A stretch of DNA of 64,000 nt from Massospora cicadina (Eukaryota > Entomophthoromycota > Entomophthoromycetes > Entomophthorales > Entomophthoraceae). The DNA lies in contig JAKSZP010017509.1 in the NCBI GenBank assembly GCA_022478985.1, positions 1 to 64,000 of the forward strand, in the 5' to 3' direction. The position numbers and the translations under genes are program-made. The notes under the pieces are model-generated. The model had not been told where the DNA came from. It saw only the letters and a list, made by a program, of their open reading frames with translations, and did no database searches. This document shows, in pieces, positions 33,932-45,230 of this stretch; within the stretch, counting starts at the first letter, position 1, and each line of letters opens with the position of its first letter.

Positions 33932-33963
33932 TTACCCTCTCCTCCCTGAGGGGTTCCACCCCC
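33932..33963 (-). promoter_or_regulatory. Polypurine tract of D
   Basis: The minus strand reads CTCAGGGAGGAGAGGGTAA directly before the LTR start TGTCATATACC. Confidence 0.7.
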
Positions 33964-34207
33964 CTCCAGAGGCATGAGCAAGAAAGAAGTTATTGTGAGT
34001 GGGGGCTAACTTTATAGTAGCAATGATTGGAGGTGACTGCGAGCCAGCAGCCTGGGGGAAATGCTGGTGGAAAGCCTCTATCAATTCTTGGGCATGGGTG
34101 CAATCCCATGCAGGAACCCAACTGTTCTCCACTGCATCAAACCCCTTCCATGACACCAGGTACTTTAGTCTTCTCTTCACATGATGCAAGGCAACAATAT
34201 CCTCCAC
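33932..34207 (-). pseudogene. Chromodomain of D integrase
   Basis: The segment VKRRLKYLVSWKGFDAVENSW followed by VPAWD has the chromodomain pattern (YLVKWKGY...NTWEP) with the aromatic-cage-type Tyr, Trp and Trp. It ends HAQELIEAFHQHFPQAA. It lies in a different frame from 34177-34929, so a shift near 34200 separates it from integrase. D2 has the same domain at 48372-48608. In this family the chromodomain binds methylated histone tails. Confidence 0.85.
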
Positions 34208-34929
34208 TTCTCACTCTGGCACCCCATCCACAAGATATGCCTTGGAAATCTCTGGAGAGGAGCCCTCAAACAATGTAAGCTTGCTCTCATAGAAGACAGA
34301 AAAGATATGAAATGAGGGGGAAGATCCAACTGGTATGAGGTGTAGCCCACCTTCTTAACAATGTGGTAAGGCCCAATCCTCTTAGGTCCCAGCTTCTTGC
34401 ATAGCTGCTTGATTGGGATATTTTTTGCATCCAGCATCACCAGATCTCCTTCTTTGTACGCTAGTCCAACCCATCTCTTACTATCTGCATTCTCCTTGTA
34501 AGCCTGCATGGCTGCATCTAAATTCATGATCACCCCTTTGTGGACCTTCTTGATCATTTTTGCAAAGTCCACCACCACTTCCACCTTGGACCCACAAGCA
34601 GGCTCCATGTTGAAGGTGAGATTGAAGCCATAGTTGGCAAAGAAGGGGGAACAACTGATTGATGCATGTTGCACGTTGTTATAACTAAATTGGGCCATAG
34701 GGAGATGAAAAACCCAATTTGAATGATCTGCGGTGGTGTAACACCGCAAGAACTGTTCAAGGCACTGATTCACTTGTTCCATCAGCCCATCCAAATGGGG
34801 GTGATAGGCAGTTGAACGGCAAGGGCGGATTTGCAGAGTCTTACACAACTTCTCCCAAAAGACAGAGGTAAACTGGGGGCCCCAATCACTAACTATTTCC
34901 TGAGGGGACCCCATAAAGGGTGAACACAT
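34177..34929 (-). pseudogene. Integrase C-terminal part of D
   Basis: Contains GSPQEIVSDWGPQFTSVFWE (second catalytic Asp; the usual DRG is DWG, a CGG-to-TGG-type change). Then YHPHLDGLMEQVNQCLEQFL (third catalytic residue, Glu) and the GPKRIGPYHIVKKVG segment typical of the Gypsy C-terminal domain. It overlaps the end of the upstream frame by about 40 bp, so integrase is broken by a single shift near 34910. Confidence 0.88.
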
Positions 34930-36436
34930 GGGTAATGAACAGTCTAGCCATCTCTGCCACAGTGACTGTGGTCCAGCAAGGGATAAAGTGGGCGAACTTC
35001 ATAAAAAGGTCCACCACCACCATGATAGCATCATAGCCATCAGAATTAGGTAACTCCACAACGAAATCAAATGATAGGGAAGTCCAAGGGCCCTCAGCCT
35101 TTTGGACTGGTACCAACAACCCCGTGAGAGGCTGCCAATTTGGTTTCATTTGGTTGCAGACTAGGCACTCTTTACAGTACCAGCCTACCTGAGTGGCTAA
35201 CCCCTTCCAATTGTAAGTGTGGCGGATAAGCTCAAGGGTCTTCGCCTTTCCTGGATGACCAACAGTGATTCCATCGTGATAGTCCTGGATGATTTCCAGG
35301 CGAGGTGGTCCAGCAGGAACCCATAAGCGCCCCTGGAACCACACCATCTCATCCTTCACATGATAACCTCTGGCCATATCCTCCTGATTCACGGCGCTCT
35401 TTGCAAGGACCATAGTATATTTGGCTGACAATGGCTGATAAAGGACCACCTTTCTGAACATACCATATTCCTCCGCATTTTCTAGAGAAGCAAGTGCTGG
35501 CTTCTTGGCCAAGGGAGTGGGAAGTGGGGATGCAATCTGACATGGCGGAATCATTAGCTGGGTATTGTGCATCTCCACCTCCTTGGGATCAGGAGCTAGG
35601 GCAGGGTTGCGACTTAAGGCATCCGCCAACTCATTCTCCTTGCCCTTGGTGAACTCATAAGAAAACACAAATTGGGCAAGGGTCTCATGCCACCAGGTTT
35701 GCTGTGGGGTTAGGACATGAGGTGCGCGGTAGTACAGCAAGGCATGGAGGTCTGTATGTACAAAAAATGGTTGGGTAAAGCCATGCAAGTGGTGACACCA
35801 ATAAGTCAATGCCTCCACCACTGCTAGTAGCTCCTTGTCATAAACGGCATAATTCAACTCTGGAAAAGACATCTTTCTAGAAAAATATCCCACCAGATGC
35901 TCTATTCCATCTTCACCTACTTGTAAAAGGGCTGCCGCTATGGTGAAGTTGGAGGCATTTGAAGCAGCAATAAACTCTTTCTTTGGGTCGACATGGAAAA
36001 GAACAGAAGTGGACAGCAACGTACACTTTACTGCTTGGAAGGCGTCCTCCAAAATGGAAGACCACTGTAGTACTTTTGCCCCACTCGCCTTATACAAAGG
36101 CGCGGCAACTTCAGAAAGGTTTGGGGTGAACTTTTTAAGGAATGTACACGTCCCCAAAAAACTTCTCAACCCCTTTACTGACGTTGGAGTGGGCCACTCA
36201 CAAATCACCTTCTCCTTGTCTGGAGTTATCATGTGCCCTTGGTCAAACATAAAGTTGCCCAGAAAGGTGACCTGGGACTTAAAGAACTCGCACTTTGATA
36301 TGTTCAATGTAAGGCTGGCTGCCTTTAAACGCTCTACCACCTGCCAAAGGTGACCTGCATGGAATTCCTGCTCAGGGGAAAACATCAGGATATCATCCAT
36401 GTAAGTGACCGTGCATACCCCTAACAGGTCCCCCAA
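34889..36436 (-). pseudogene. Reverse transcriptase palm, RNase H and integrase core of D
   Basis: A 515-codon frame. It begins at the catalytic box VTYMDDILMFS, continues with LNISKCEFFKSQVTFLGNFM and a connection domain (LRSFLGTCTFLKKFTPNL). RNase H has EFIAASNASNFTIAAALL, where the first catalytic Asp is Asn (D2 keeps Asp), then FVHTDLHALLYY. Next come the integrase zinc finger (GHPGKAKTLELIRHTYNW, CKECLVCNQMK) and the core SFDFVVELPNSDGYDAIMVV. The long frame suggests recent activity, but the RNase H change would disable it. Confidence 0.9.
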
Positions 36437-36501
36437 CGCTGCATCAATGCGGCGTTGAAAGATAGCAGGGTATTCTTAAGCCCAACATGCATGACTAAAA
36501 A

Positions 36502-37164
36502 TCAGTAAATTTCTTTTCTGGTATGGAATGCGGTCAACCACTCTTGTCCCTTTTTAATCCAAATCTGTATGAACGCGTTGAGGCAATCCAACTTGGAGAA
36601 GGCCTTCACCTTCTCCACATAATATGCAATCTGCGAATCCAAAGGGATGGGATGGAGATCTGGTACAGTAACGTTGTTAAGGTTACCATAGTCTACACAG
36701 GGGCGTAAAGTACCATCAGAATTATCCACAAAGAGTAAGGGGGAGCATACAGGGGAGGTACGCTGAAAAATTGCACCCTTGGCTAACTGTTCTTTCACCC
36801 ACACATCCAAAGCCTCTTCCTCCTGGACAGTTAAAGGGTAAATAAGAGAAGAAATATGCACTAGATCCACCATGAGCTTAAAGTCACAATCAAATTCAGA
36901 GTTCTCAGGGAGTGCATTGGCAGATGCTGCATCAAAAGAGGATTCCAAACCCTCCAAGCAAGAAGGTATAGGGATTTCCACTGAGGGCTTCTGCATTGAG
37001 GCAAGGATATAAGGGATACGGTGGGGCCAGTGGGGCAAGTCGTCTGGGGCGTTTTTTTTGGACAAAGGCACAACAAATGTGCGACCATTCTTCATGGTAA
37101 GAGACAAGGTATTCTCCTTCAGGTTAGTTCTTACATTAAACTTCCACCACCATTCCACACCCAA
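36502..37164 (-). pseudogene. Reverse transcriptase fingers of D
   Basis: Contains EEEALDVWVKEQLAKGAIFQ, SPLLFVDNSDGTLRPCVDYG and LDCLNAFIQIWIKKGQEWL (first catalytic Asp), ending FHTRKEIY. A break between 36436 and 36502 separates it from the YMDD half. The N-terminal MGVEWWWKFN block follows the protease and is shared with D2. Confidence 0.85.
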
Positions 37165-37373
37165 AATGATAGCAACAGGAGGTTTTTGATCGCACTGAAG
37201 TGATCAGACAAGTGGTACTTGCCAACCTGATAATCCACTGTTCCAATGATCTTCAGAGTGGGAATACCTTGGGACGCCCCTTTTCTAACCACATCACCTG
37301 GAAAGTAACTCAGCTCAAGGTAGTCAGCTAAGTACTGGTCCATATAGTTTCCAGTAGCGCCAGTATCCACCAA
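37131..37373 (-). pseudogene. Protease of D
   Basis: Starts at the retropepsin active site MVDTGATGNYMDQYLADYLE, followed by GIPTLKIIGTVDYQVG, which fits the flap and second strand. The DTGA triad is intact. It overlaps the Gag-like frame at 37324 by 50 bp, so a programmed or mutational shift links the two. Confidence 0.8.
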
Positions 37374-38150
37374 AAATAGTAGTGGTAAGTTTCCCTAAAG
37401 GCGAGGAGAGGGTGGCAGTCAATAGAAAATACCCAGAATGGTCTTTATTTATGGAAAATAATGACAACACTTCACCAAAGTTCTCATTATCTAGCTCAAT
37501 CCTGCACACAGAATGGGTTTGGGAATCAAAAAAGGGGGTGGGATATTTGGCCACTCTTAATACTGAGGCCACATACCCCACCATGCCTTCTGCAGGTGCA
37601 TATACTTGATTATATCTGAAACGAAGTTCCTTCTCCACCTCCTGAGTGCCCCAGATCATGGTAGAGGTCAACCGTGGGTTCTCAGGGGTAATTTGATACA
37701 AAGAAATAGAGTCCTCATCCAAGCCATATGACCAAACAAAAGGTTCAGAGATAGAGGCTAGGGTTTTGTTATAAAACGCATTTTTAGATGCAAATGACCC
37801 TAACCCTGAAACTGTGATGGAATGCCCAATGTTATCTAAGGCCAACACCACCAGGCTCATCTGCGCTGATTATGCCAGCATTGTCTGAATGCACTGGTGA
37901 TGGAAAATATGTTTCTCAGAATGAAATTTAGTAATTTTGTTGGAAAGTTGGGTAATCACAACTTTCAGACATCGAAGTGTCCAACTCCACCAGATATGAA
38001 CATGAAGGGTGGATACTTTCCAGTTGGAGGCAACCAAAATAATGCCAAGTTGCTCCAACCTTCTGGAAAATGAGGAAACAGTGGTGCAGCTAATGACAGC
38101 TGGAGCCCACAGCTGATGGCCAATGTTTCCACTTTTGAAAAGTTCCACAC
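37324..38150 (-). pseudogene. Compact Gag-like protein of D (unfamiliar)
   Basis: Two frames: 37965-38150 (ALFWLPPTGKYPPFMFISGG) and 37324-37860 (VLALDNIGHSITVSGLGSF, KNAFYN, LYQITPENPRLTSTMIWGTQ, EVEKELRF, GYFLLTATLSSP). D2 on the other strand repeats both blocks (LTPTGKYPPFLLIPSGYG; MALDNGGQPIAEMGIGLF). It sits where Gag should be, before protease, but is only about 270 residues, looks beta-rich, and shows no capsid helices or CCHC knuckle. I do not recognise its fold. Confidence 0.6.
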
Positions 38151-38547
38151 AGAAAAAGTTTGTGCACATAGGAAAAGGGGGTTGGGCGTCTAATGTTAGG
38201 AGAGTATCTGTAACTCCCCGGTTCCCAGTGTGGAAGTGCAGATTGCACAAGGCCAACACCAGGAAACCAGCCAATATAAGGGCAGCTGCTAGTGCCCCGC
38301 AGATGGTGCTGGAGCTGGAGCAGCTAACCGCAAAAGTGGTTATCCATAGTGGTAAACCTTCAATGGAAACAACGGGGTGCTGGGTGGGAGCAGTAGGGGG
38401 TGGCACAAGTTGGAGGGAACCTGGGCGGCCCAACAGAGCACTGAAAGAAGGTCTTACCATTGTTACAATCAACTGGTTAATATATTGTGAGACCTCCTCA
38501 AAGAGGTCTGTGCACAGGTTTACTGGAAATAACATAAAAATGTGCAA
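37870..38547 (-). CDS. ORF starting in the 5' LTR of D, with membrane segment
   Basis: A 225-codon frame starts inside the LTR and passes the LTR edge at 38194 into the internal region. The LTR part has CTDLFEEVSQYINQLIVTMV, a proline-rich linker (LVPPPTAPTQHP) and a hydrophobic stretch (ICGALAAALILAGFLVLALC) before NLHFHTGN. The same frame is open in the left LTR (33054-33434). It is recognisable in the solo LTR (40347-40595) and in the right LTR of D2 (49257-49544). Past the LTR it overlaps the Gag-like frame out of phase. It could be a small membrane protein or the N-terminus of a shifted Gag precursor. No known family. Confidence 0.5.
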   Translation of the reverse strand: MHIFMLFPVNLCTDLFEEVSQYINQLIVTMVRPSFSALLGRPGSLQLVPPPTAPTQHPVVSIEGLPLWITTFAVSCSSSSTICGALAAALILAGFLVLALCNLHFHTGNRGVTDTLLTLDAQPPFPMCTNFFCVELFKSGNIGHQLWAPAVISCTTVSSFSRRLEQLGIILVASNWKVSTLHVHIWWSWTLRCLKVVITQLSNKITKFHSEKHIFHHQCIQTMLA

Positions 38548-39042
38548 AAATGGGGTTTTATTTAAATGGAAAGATGACCAACAAGGAATGTTGGTCAGAG
38601 GAAAATGTATTTAAGCATGAATGGGGAAATTGGGGTTATGCCGCAGTGAGCCCAAGCAGCGACTTGCCAATAGGGCAATACTTCCATCCAAGTTAGTAAA
38701 ATAGGCCAAAACTGACTTCACTCAAGTTATTGACTGAAGTTAATTGACCTGAGCGCGTTATTTTATAGCAGGAACAGGTTTTGAACCCTTGTTCTGAAAC
38801 TAAGCACACCAAACCATCCACCTTAATTTGGTAAATAGTTCATTTTAACGTGAATGCCTTGCTGCAAGGCTGAGCCCTAGGTTCCTCCTCCAGGCCAACC
38901 TGAGCATACCTGGCATGCACCCAGTGCTGGTCCACGGTATGCTTCAGGTCCAGAAGGGCCTGAAGTTTCACCTTTTGGGTTTTTTGGCAATCAGCCTTGT
39001 CTTTAGCATTTACACCCACAATAACGTCATTGGTATATGACA
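38194..39042 (-). repeat. Right (5') LTR of D
   Basis: Starts TGTTAGGAGAGTATCTGTAA and ends ...GGTATATGACA, followed by the second TCCCA. The inner flank (minus: TTAGACGCCCAACCCCC) is where a primer-binding site is expected, but it does not resemble that of A, B and C. Confidence 0.92.
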
Positions 39043-39047
39043 TCCCA

Positions 39048-40404
39048 GGTTGTTCAGATAAACTTGACATTTTTTCTGAGAATTATCCATTGAAAGTATC
39101 CAATCAGAGTGTTAAATTTTCTCACTTGGCCAAAATTGTTTTAAATTGACTTATAAGTACCTGGGTTTAATATTAAGTAGCTGATTTGTTATCAGTAATA
39201 AGAATAAGCAACTGAAAGGAATTTAGGTTATTTTTAAAATTTTAGTAGCATAACCCTTAAGGTAAAATTGATAGGCAATTTTACTAAGATAGTCAGCTTC
39301 TCAATATTCTTCTCATTTGGAAAAATGTATGGATACTTGATCTACTCCATTTAAGAAAGATAGTAGAGGAGTAGCAATGTAAGTATTGTTTATATAAAAG
39401 CTTGATGGTAATCCTAAAGTATATAGATTTAATTAAGTATTTTTTACCATGTTTATAGGAAAAGACATATAAGCCTTCTAAATAGAATCCAGCTTTCTGC
39501 TGCATGGAGCAATACACTTATGTAGTATAAACTAGGTCTGAGTCTTTGAAAGCAAGTAAAGGTTGCTTAGTTAATTTTTCTGACTGTTATTATTATAAAT
39601 CAATCTTTGTGAGGCTAGTCATAGCTTATGACTGTAACTGAGTAATCTATTAGGATAATCTCTTTGGCTTTCTTACAATTTTATTGTTAAGGTTGACTTA
39701 TTAGCAAGCAGGGTCAGAACATCAGGTTATCAAATATAAATCTTTTAATGGTGACATGATGATACTTTATGCTAGCTAAATTTATATGCCATCAAGGCAC
39801 TTAAAGTATTAGTCTCAACATAGTGGATTGGATGAGGCCACTTGTTAAGGATTGATACCAGAATATCATTTACACGCTTGAAATTTTTATTCATTGATGA
39901 GTTATATGGTGCTTAGAATAGTTTAATGTGCACAGGATGGTGGTAAGATCTTTACAACCCTTGAGGTAAAGCTTCTCCATTTTTTTATGATTTAACTTAA
40001 TGTTGACCATGTAGAGTGAAAATGCTGATGTAAGGAGTTGGCAGTAGCTTTTAGTTTGTACAGGAAGGACTAATGCTTCAATAAAGTTTTGCAAAGTGGG
40101 TAATTCTTTATAGTGTACCAGCTTCCACATGAGAACTCCAGAAGTGGACCTACAAAATCAATGGTTATAACATGTGTCAGGATTCTCCCTGTGCAAGGTG
40201 TAAGCCTTGTCCTGAGAAGAAAATTGATATATGCTGCTGTGCGGGAATTTGACCTTAAAGCTTCTCATATAGACCCATAAGTTCTAAATTAAGGTTTGAG
40301 CTTACATCATTAATTTGAGATCAAATTCAGAGTAATACATGAATTACTATGAATTTTGGCCAATAAGAATTTTAATTATATTCATGAATATTCTACCTAA
40401 TTTC
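39048..40404. other. Unassigned stretch between D and the solo LTR
   Basis: AT-rich, no gene or repeat that I can support. The minus-strand frames of up to 79 codons here show no motif. Confidence 0.4.
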
Positions 40405-40409
40405 AGGGC

Positions 40410-42083
40410 TGTCAGGCGAGTTTCTGTAACTCTCTCATTTCCAGAAAGGTAGTATGGGATGCACAGCCACACCTCCAGGAAACTAGCCATCAGAAATATT
40501 ATAAACAGAGCAGCGCAGAGGATTCCAAAGATAAAGGACCCAAAGCAAGGGTGTACAACATGGTATTTAGTAGTAGATAGCAAATAAACACCCAAACTTG
40601 GTTGGACCCCAAAGGGGAGTCCATAACCAAGTGAAGATCTGTGTTAGAATGCTTGAGTGCCTCAATCTTGAGGGGACCAGGGCAGACCAGTGGTGCACCA
40701 AATACAGTAGATATATTTGTTAGAATAAAGTGACCACATTGTTAGGTACCTCCTTGAGGAGGTTCACACACTGGTTTGCCCAAGTAACTACATAAAAATA
40801 TAAAATAACAGGGAATTTATTAAAAGAAAAGTTAACCAATGAGGAAGGTTGGTCTCAAGGAAACATACTTAATAGGGGAGAGTCATCAATCTGATGGAGC
40901 AGTTCTAAGCCTAAGTGAGGCAATAGGTGCACATTGCCATTAGCCAGGGTACTGTAGCTTGAAAATGACCAAACTGTCAGGGTAAAGCCTGATATTAGTG
41001 GCATTCCTGAAATTTCAGATACTATTCATCAGATCAAGATAATTTGTGCTGAAGTTAGATCAGTTAATGTCATATCAAACCATTATTGTAATGAGTTTTG
41101 TTCAATTAATCTCTTAATTTACTAAATTTCAATGATATTGAGTTGATTAATCGTACCAAAATGAAGTTACAATGAGACTGAGACAATTCCAACTGCTTTC
41201 AAAATCACATTCAAGACACAATCCCATAAGCTCAAAAGAAGTGTAGTGCTAATTTTAAAAATCAATTAATCTTAGGAAAGTCCAGGAAGTTGGATGGAAT
41301 ATAAAAATAGACTATTCAGATGGTTAGTATTTGCTGTTAATAAAATAATATCATATAATACATCCTTTAAGTACATATTTTTATTATAACAGTTTTATAT
41401 ACCATATAGTAAACAAGCTATACAATCTAACCATTTATTTTATAAAACCTGTACCAAATTTTACAGAGACTAACTGCATATCTGGAAATCTTATAACCAT
41501 GTGTGAAGAAACACCTATATCTGAACAAATCCCTCTTCAATTACTTCCACGTCCAAATATATCTGGTGTTCTGGCCTTAACAGAAATGAAAGTGGTTGAA
41601 GCAATCCTTACTTATTTAAAGTTAAACCGCTCAATTGCCCTTGCCATTCTCAATATGGTATGCACTGCCCCTTTGTTATACTGGACCTTTAGCTCAGGGT
41701 TAGCAAGCTCACGCCTTGATATCACAAACTGGGATAAAGTAATACCAAGACCCTGACACAAACTTGAGTTATTGACTGGAGTTAAAGCTAGCCCAATTAA
41801 GCAATACAGAAAATTGAAAGGTTTAAAACCCCGTTCACCAAGCAACCAAATCAAACCATCGTTATTATTAATATAGCTAGTGCGTTTTAATGCTATTGCT
41901 GTAACGCAGGGCTGAGCATCATGAACATCCCCAGAACCAACCTGGCATATCTTACCTGCACCCAAAGTTGGTCCAGGGTATGTTTTAGGTCAGTAAGGCC
42001 TTGCAATCTGACATTTTTGGCCTCCTGACGTCCAGCTTTATCCTTGAAATCTGTGCACTCAATTATGTTATGAAGTCATGACA
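40410..42083 (-). repeat. D-type solo LTR with internal insertion
   Basis: Starts TGTCAGGCGAGTTTCTGTAA and ends ...GTCATGACA, with the 5 bp duplication AGGGC on both sides (40405-40409 and 42084-42088). The outer parts align with the 850 bp LTR of D (for example CTCCTTGAGGAGGTTCACAC and ACTTGAGTTATTGACTG). About 770 bp in the middle (roughly 40980-41750) do not, and are probably a later insertion. No internal pol sequence, so LTR-LTR recombination is likely. Confidence 0.75.
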
Positions 42084-42088
42084 AGGGC

Positions 42089-43562
42089 CACATTCACATG
42101 ACTCAATCACCTGTGTCCCAAAGCTCTAATATCTTCATCAGCTGTACATTCTGGAAGCTATAAAGTTGGACCTCTAAAACTAGACCATTGGAAAATTCCC
42201 TACTTAAGGTTATAGGTAAATTTAACTTATGCTATGAAGCTATCACCAGGAGATCAAGAAGCTCAGCTGACCTTCCAGGTGGGATGTGATGGATTAAAAA
42301 CCACATGGGAATTAATAATTGACAATGAATCACTCTTTTCCATTCCCAATGAGTAATTCTTTCCCTTATACTTATAACAGTACTATAAATAGGACTGTCT
42401 TATTTTAAAAGTAATCAAGGAGGGTTGACCTTGGGACAAATATACCACGCCCTGATTTTTTATATAGACAGTACAGGTTTTGAATATAGGTTGAACAAAA
42501 CCTGCACTAGAGTGGAGGCAGAAATTACCCTGACAGGCTAAACACACTTAGAACTGTCTTATTTTAATAATTACTTTTTAAATTTATATTTATTTTTAGT
42601 TTAAATTTCAATTCTCTAGGACTAAAGTTATTTATCCAGCCACAAGAATTACTTGGAACCTCTGAACCTCTAGAGAAGGTATCAGTTAAAGTTTTCCTGC
42701 CTGGCACCTCTAAGTAGCCAATCAGTCAATCATTTATCCTCAGCTTGCTACCAAGAGAGCGCAAGTTTGAGAACCTGGTGATCACTACAGGGGCACTCCA
42801 AGTTGCCACTGTGAAAACGTTGATCACCCTTAGGACAACCCATTTATCTAGAAATTATACCAGGATGAAGAAGAAGCCCCTCTACCTCTCAAATATGAGT
42901 TGGATCTACTACTGGGAATTTGAATGAGCATGAACTTACCTGGATGTCACATGTGCTATGGACACGTTGAGCCATACACTAATTGAAATGATGACAACAG
43001 CAATGAAAGAAATGAAAAATGAAATCAAATGGTTGCACGATGTGCTTTTTTGAAAAACAGCTTGATTTAATCAAGGATATACTGAAGATGCTACCAATGA
43101 ATTTCAGATATGGACTATGACCTCAATAATGACAAAGTGGCTGAGGAAGGATTAGACATGGTTATAATGCTACAAATCATGATGCTTTTACTCTGATGCT
43201 AGAGCAACTCCTGAGAGAGCGCCGCCAAATTTACCATCTATCCTAGAGAAAACCTGGGATATATACTAAAACTTGGGCTTATCTTACCTAAGCCAAAAAG
43301 ATTCTTGACGCCCTTTCCAGTTACTGTGATGAATATTAGACCAATAAGAGTGCTCAAATTTTAATAAGTCAATTAAAGTGATACTAACACTGATAATTAT
43401 TTAAGCAATAAAAAAACAAAATCCACCTTCTAAAGTAATTTTCCGCCCTGCTGCTTTAGAGCAGAAAGTGAAAATGAAGCTCATATCCAATTTGGGCCCA
43501 AAAATGAAAAGTGATGAATTAAATTTGGCCAGTGAGCCTTAACAACATCAAACCAGTGGAAT
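42089..43562 (+). pseudogene. Possible gag-like remnant, low confidence
   Basis: The plus-strand frame near 42961-43060 reads MDTLSHTLIEMMTTAMKEMK and continues as a coiled-coil-like stretch (NEIKWLHDVLF) before stops. Such a segment fits a retroelement Gag, but no pol follows and the rest is not recognisable. It abuts the left LTR of D2. Confidence 0.3.
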
Positions 43563-44416
43563 TGTCATGGCTTGAAAATGACATAATAATGGGGACAAAT
43601 ACCAAGAACAAAGCTGCATTTCAGGAGGCCAAGGAGGTGAAGTTGGAGGCCTCCCTGACCTCAAGAATACCTTGGATCAATGCTTGGTTAAGGCGAGGTA
43701 TTCCCATATTGGTCCTAGGAATGTAAGAGAAATTTGGCCCTATATAACAGCAGTTGCATTAAAGCAAACTAGCTTTGCAATTAACAAATATGGTCACTTC
43801 AGTTTCTTGGTGAACGGGGTCTCAAAATCCAGGTGTATTTCATAATTTCCAACTTAGGCCAGCCTCTCCTACAATTGATAACCTGAGTTTGGTCGATTAC
43901 CAAGTATAGTTTACTGCCTGATGGAAGCGTGCATTTATTAGTACACCTTGGATTAGCACCAATTCCATTTATTGATTGTTTCCCTGAATTTCCACAAATC
44001 TGTTTTTTGAGACCAATCTCCTTAATTGGTCGACTTCCCTCTTAATAAAATCCTTTGCTAGTACACCTTTTTTATGTATGTTATCATGGACAAACCTGTG
44101 TGGACCTCTTTGAGGAGGTCTCATGAAACCTTAACCATATAATTTTAACAACTGTAAGTCTTTCCGTCCATGCACCGTGGGCCGCCCAGGTTCCCTCCAA
44201 CCTGGGCTGCCTATACACTCCCACTTTAAGCACCGCGTGGTTCAAGTTTGGTTCTTCCCTCTAATGATAACATTCCTTGACTTAAGTTATTAAAGCTCAA
44301 GCACCCTCTGCGGGGATTTAGTAACTTTACTACTAATTACTAGTTTCCTGAAATAGGCTCTGTGAACCATGCACTATCACACTGGGAACAGGAGAGTTAT
44401 AGACACTCTCCTTACA
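43563..44416 (+). repeat. Left (5') LTR of D2
   Basis: Begins TGTCATGGCTTGAAAATGAC and ends ...GACACTCTCCTTACA. Compared with the right LTR it has lost the start of the hydrophobic ORF to stops, though the frame (FFPLMIT, TMHYHTGNR) is still traceable. Confidence 0.8.
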
Positions 44417-44528
44417 TTAGTCAACTAACCACTGGATTTTACATGCACGCACCTTTTCTGTGTGGGACTTTCACAAAGTTCAAATGGTGTGCACCAGCTG
44501 TTGGCCACAGCCATGATGGGACTCACCG

Positions 44529-45230
44529 TTGTTTACTCTTTTTCCCAAAGGTCAGGGCATCTTAGCATTATTTTTGCTAACTCCAACTGGAAAGTACCCA
44601 CCCTTCTTGCTCATACCTAGTGGATATGGACGCTTCACAGTCCAAGAGTTGGAATTCTTCGACTTTTTGCCAAAAAATAAATCAAATCAAGTAAGTAGGG
44701 TTTCTTTGGCACCATGTTTGGATGGTGCAGGCAGTATCCTCGATGGTGGGCCTAGGGGTGATGGCCTTGGATAATGGCGGACAACCCATTGCTGAAATGG
44801 GAATAGGGTTGTTCATGACAAAAAACGCATTTTATAATGGAGTTGCCATATATACAACTGAACTATATTTAATCTCTTATGGCTCAGATATGAACCCATT
44901 ACTGTGTATCAGATTACCCCAATGAACCCACGTTTGACCACCACAATGATCCACGGAACCCAGAAGGTGGAGAAGGAGTTACAATTACAATATAAAAACG
45001 CTTATGAAGTTGCTGAAGATATAATGTGATATATGGCTTTAGTAGTAAGAGTGGCCAAATATTCTTCTCCATTCTTTGATGCAAAAATGTGCTCTGGGGC
45101 ATGTTAGAGCCTAAAGAAGAGTTTGGTGGTGAAGTGTTAGCGTTGTCTGCTTTAAATAAAGATCATTAAGGATATTTTTTTAACTGCTACCCTTTCATCC
45201 CCTTCATGTAAAATCAGCACTACTATTTTT
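44529..45230 (+). pseudogene. Gag-like remnant of D2
   Basis: Segments LALFLLTPTGKYPPFLLIPS, GLGVMALDNGGQPIAEMGIG and LFMTKNAFYN align with the Gag-like protein of D in the same order, followed by weaker matches (EKELQ, RVAK, NKDH). Because D and D2 are diverged, the shared blocks point to past selection on this protein. Confidence 0.6.

Larger units (their letters stand above)
33081..39042 (-). mobile_element. Chromodomain Gypsy retrotransposon D
   Basis: LTRs at 33081-33931 and 38194-39042 (about 850 bp, TG...CA) with a perfect 5 bp duplication TCCCA (33076-33080 and 39043-39047). Minus-strand order: LTR-spanning ORF, compact Gag-like ORF, protease, reverse transcriptase, RNase H, integrase, chromodomain, polypurine tract. 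It is the best preserved element here. The integrase-C-terminal chromodomain places it in the chromovirus branch of Gypsy, whose insertion is often guided to modified histones. Confidence 0.92.

Noticed and set aside
33115..38614. Plus-strand open frames of 128 and 163 codons in the LTRs of D
   Set aside because: They lie opposite the hydrophobic minus-strand ORF in the same LTR parts. I see no similarity for them in D2 or the solo LTR, so I treat them as shadows.
41499..41756. Plus-strand ORF of 85 codons as a gene
   Set aside because: It lies across the junction of the inserted middle part and the solo LTR, and shows no motif.
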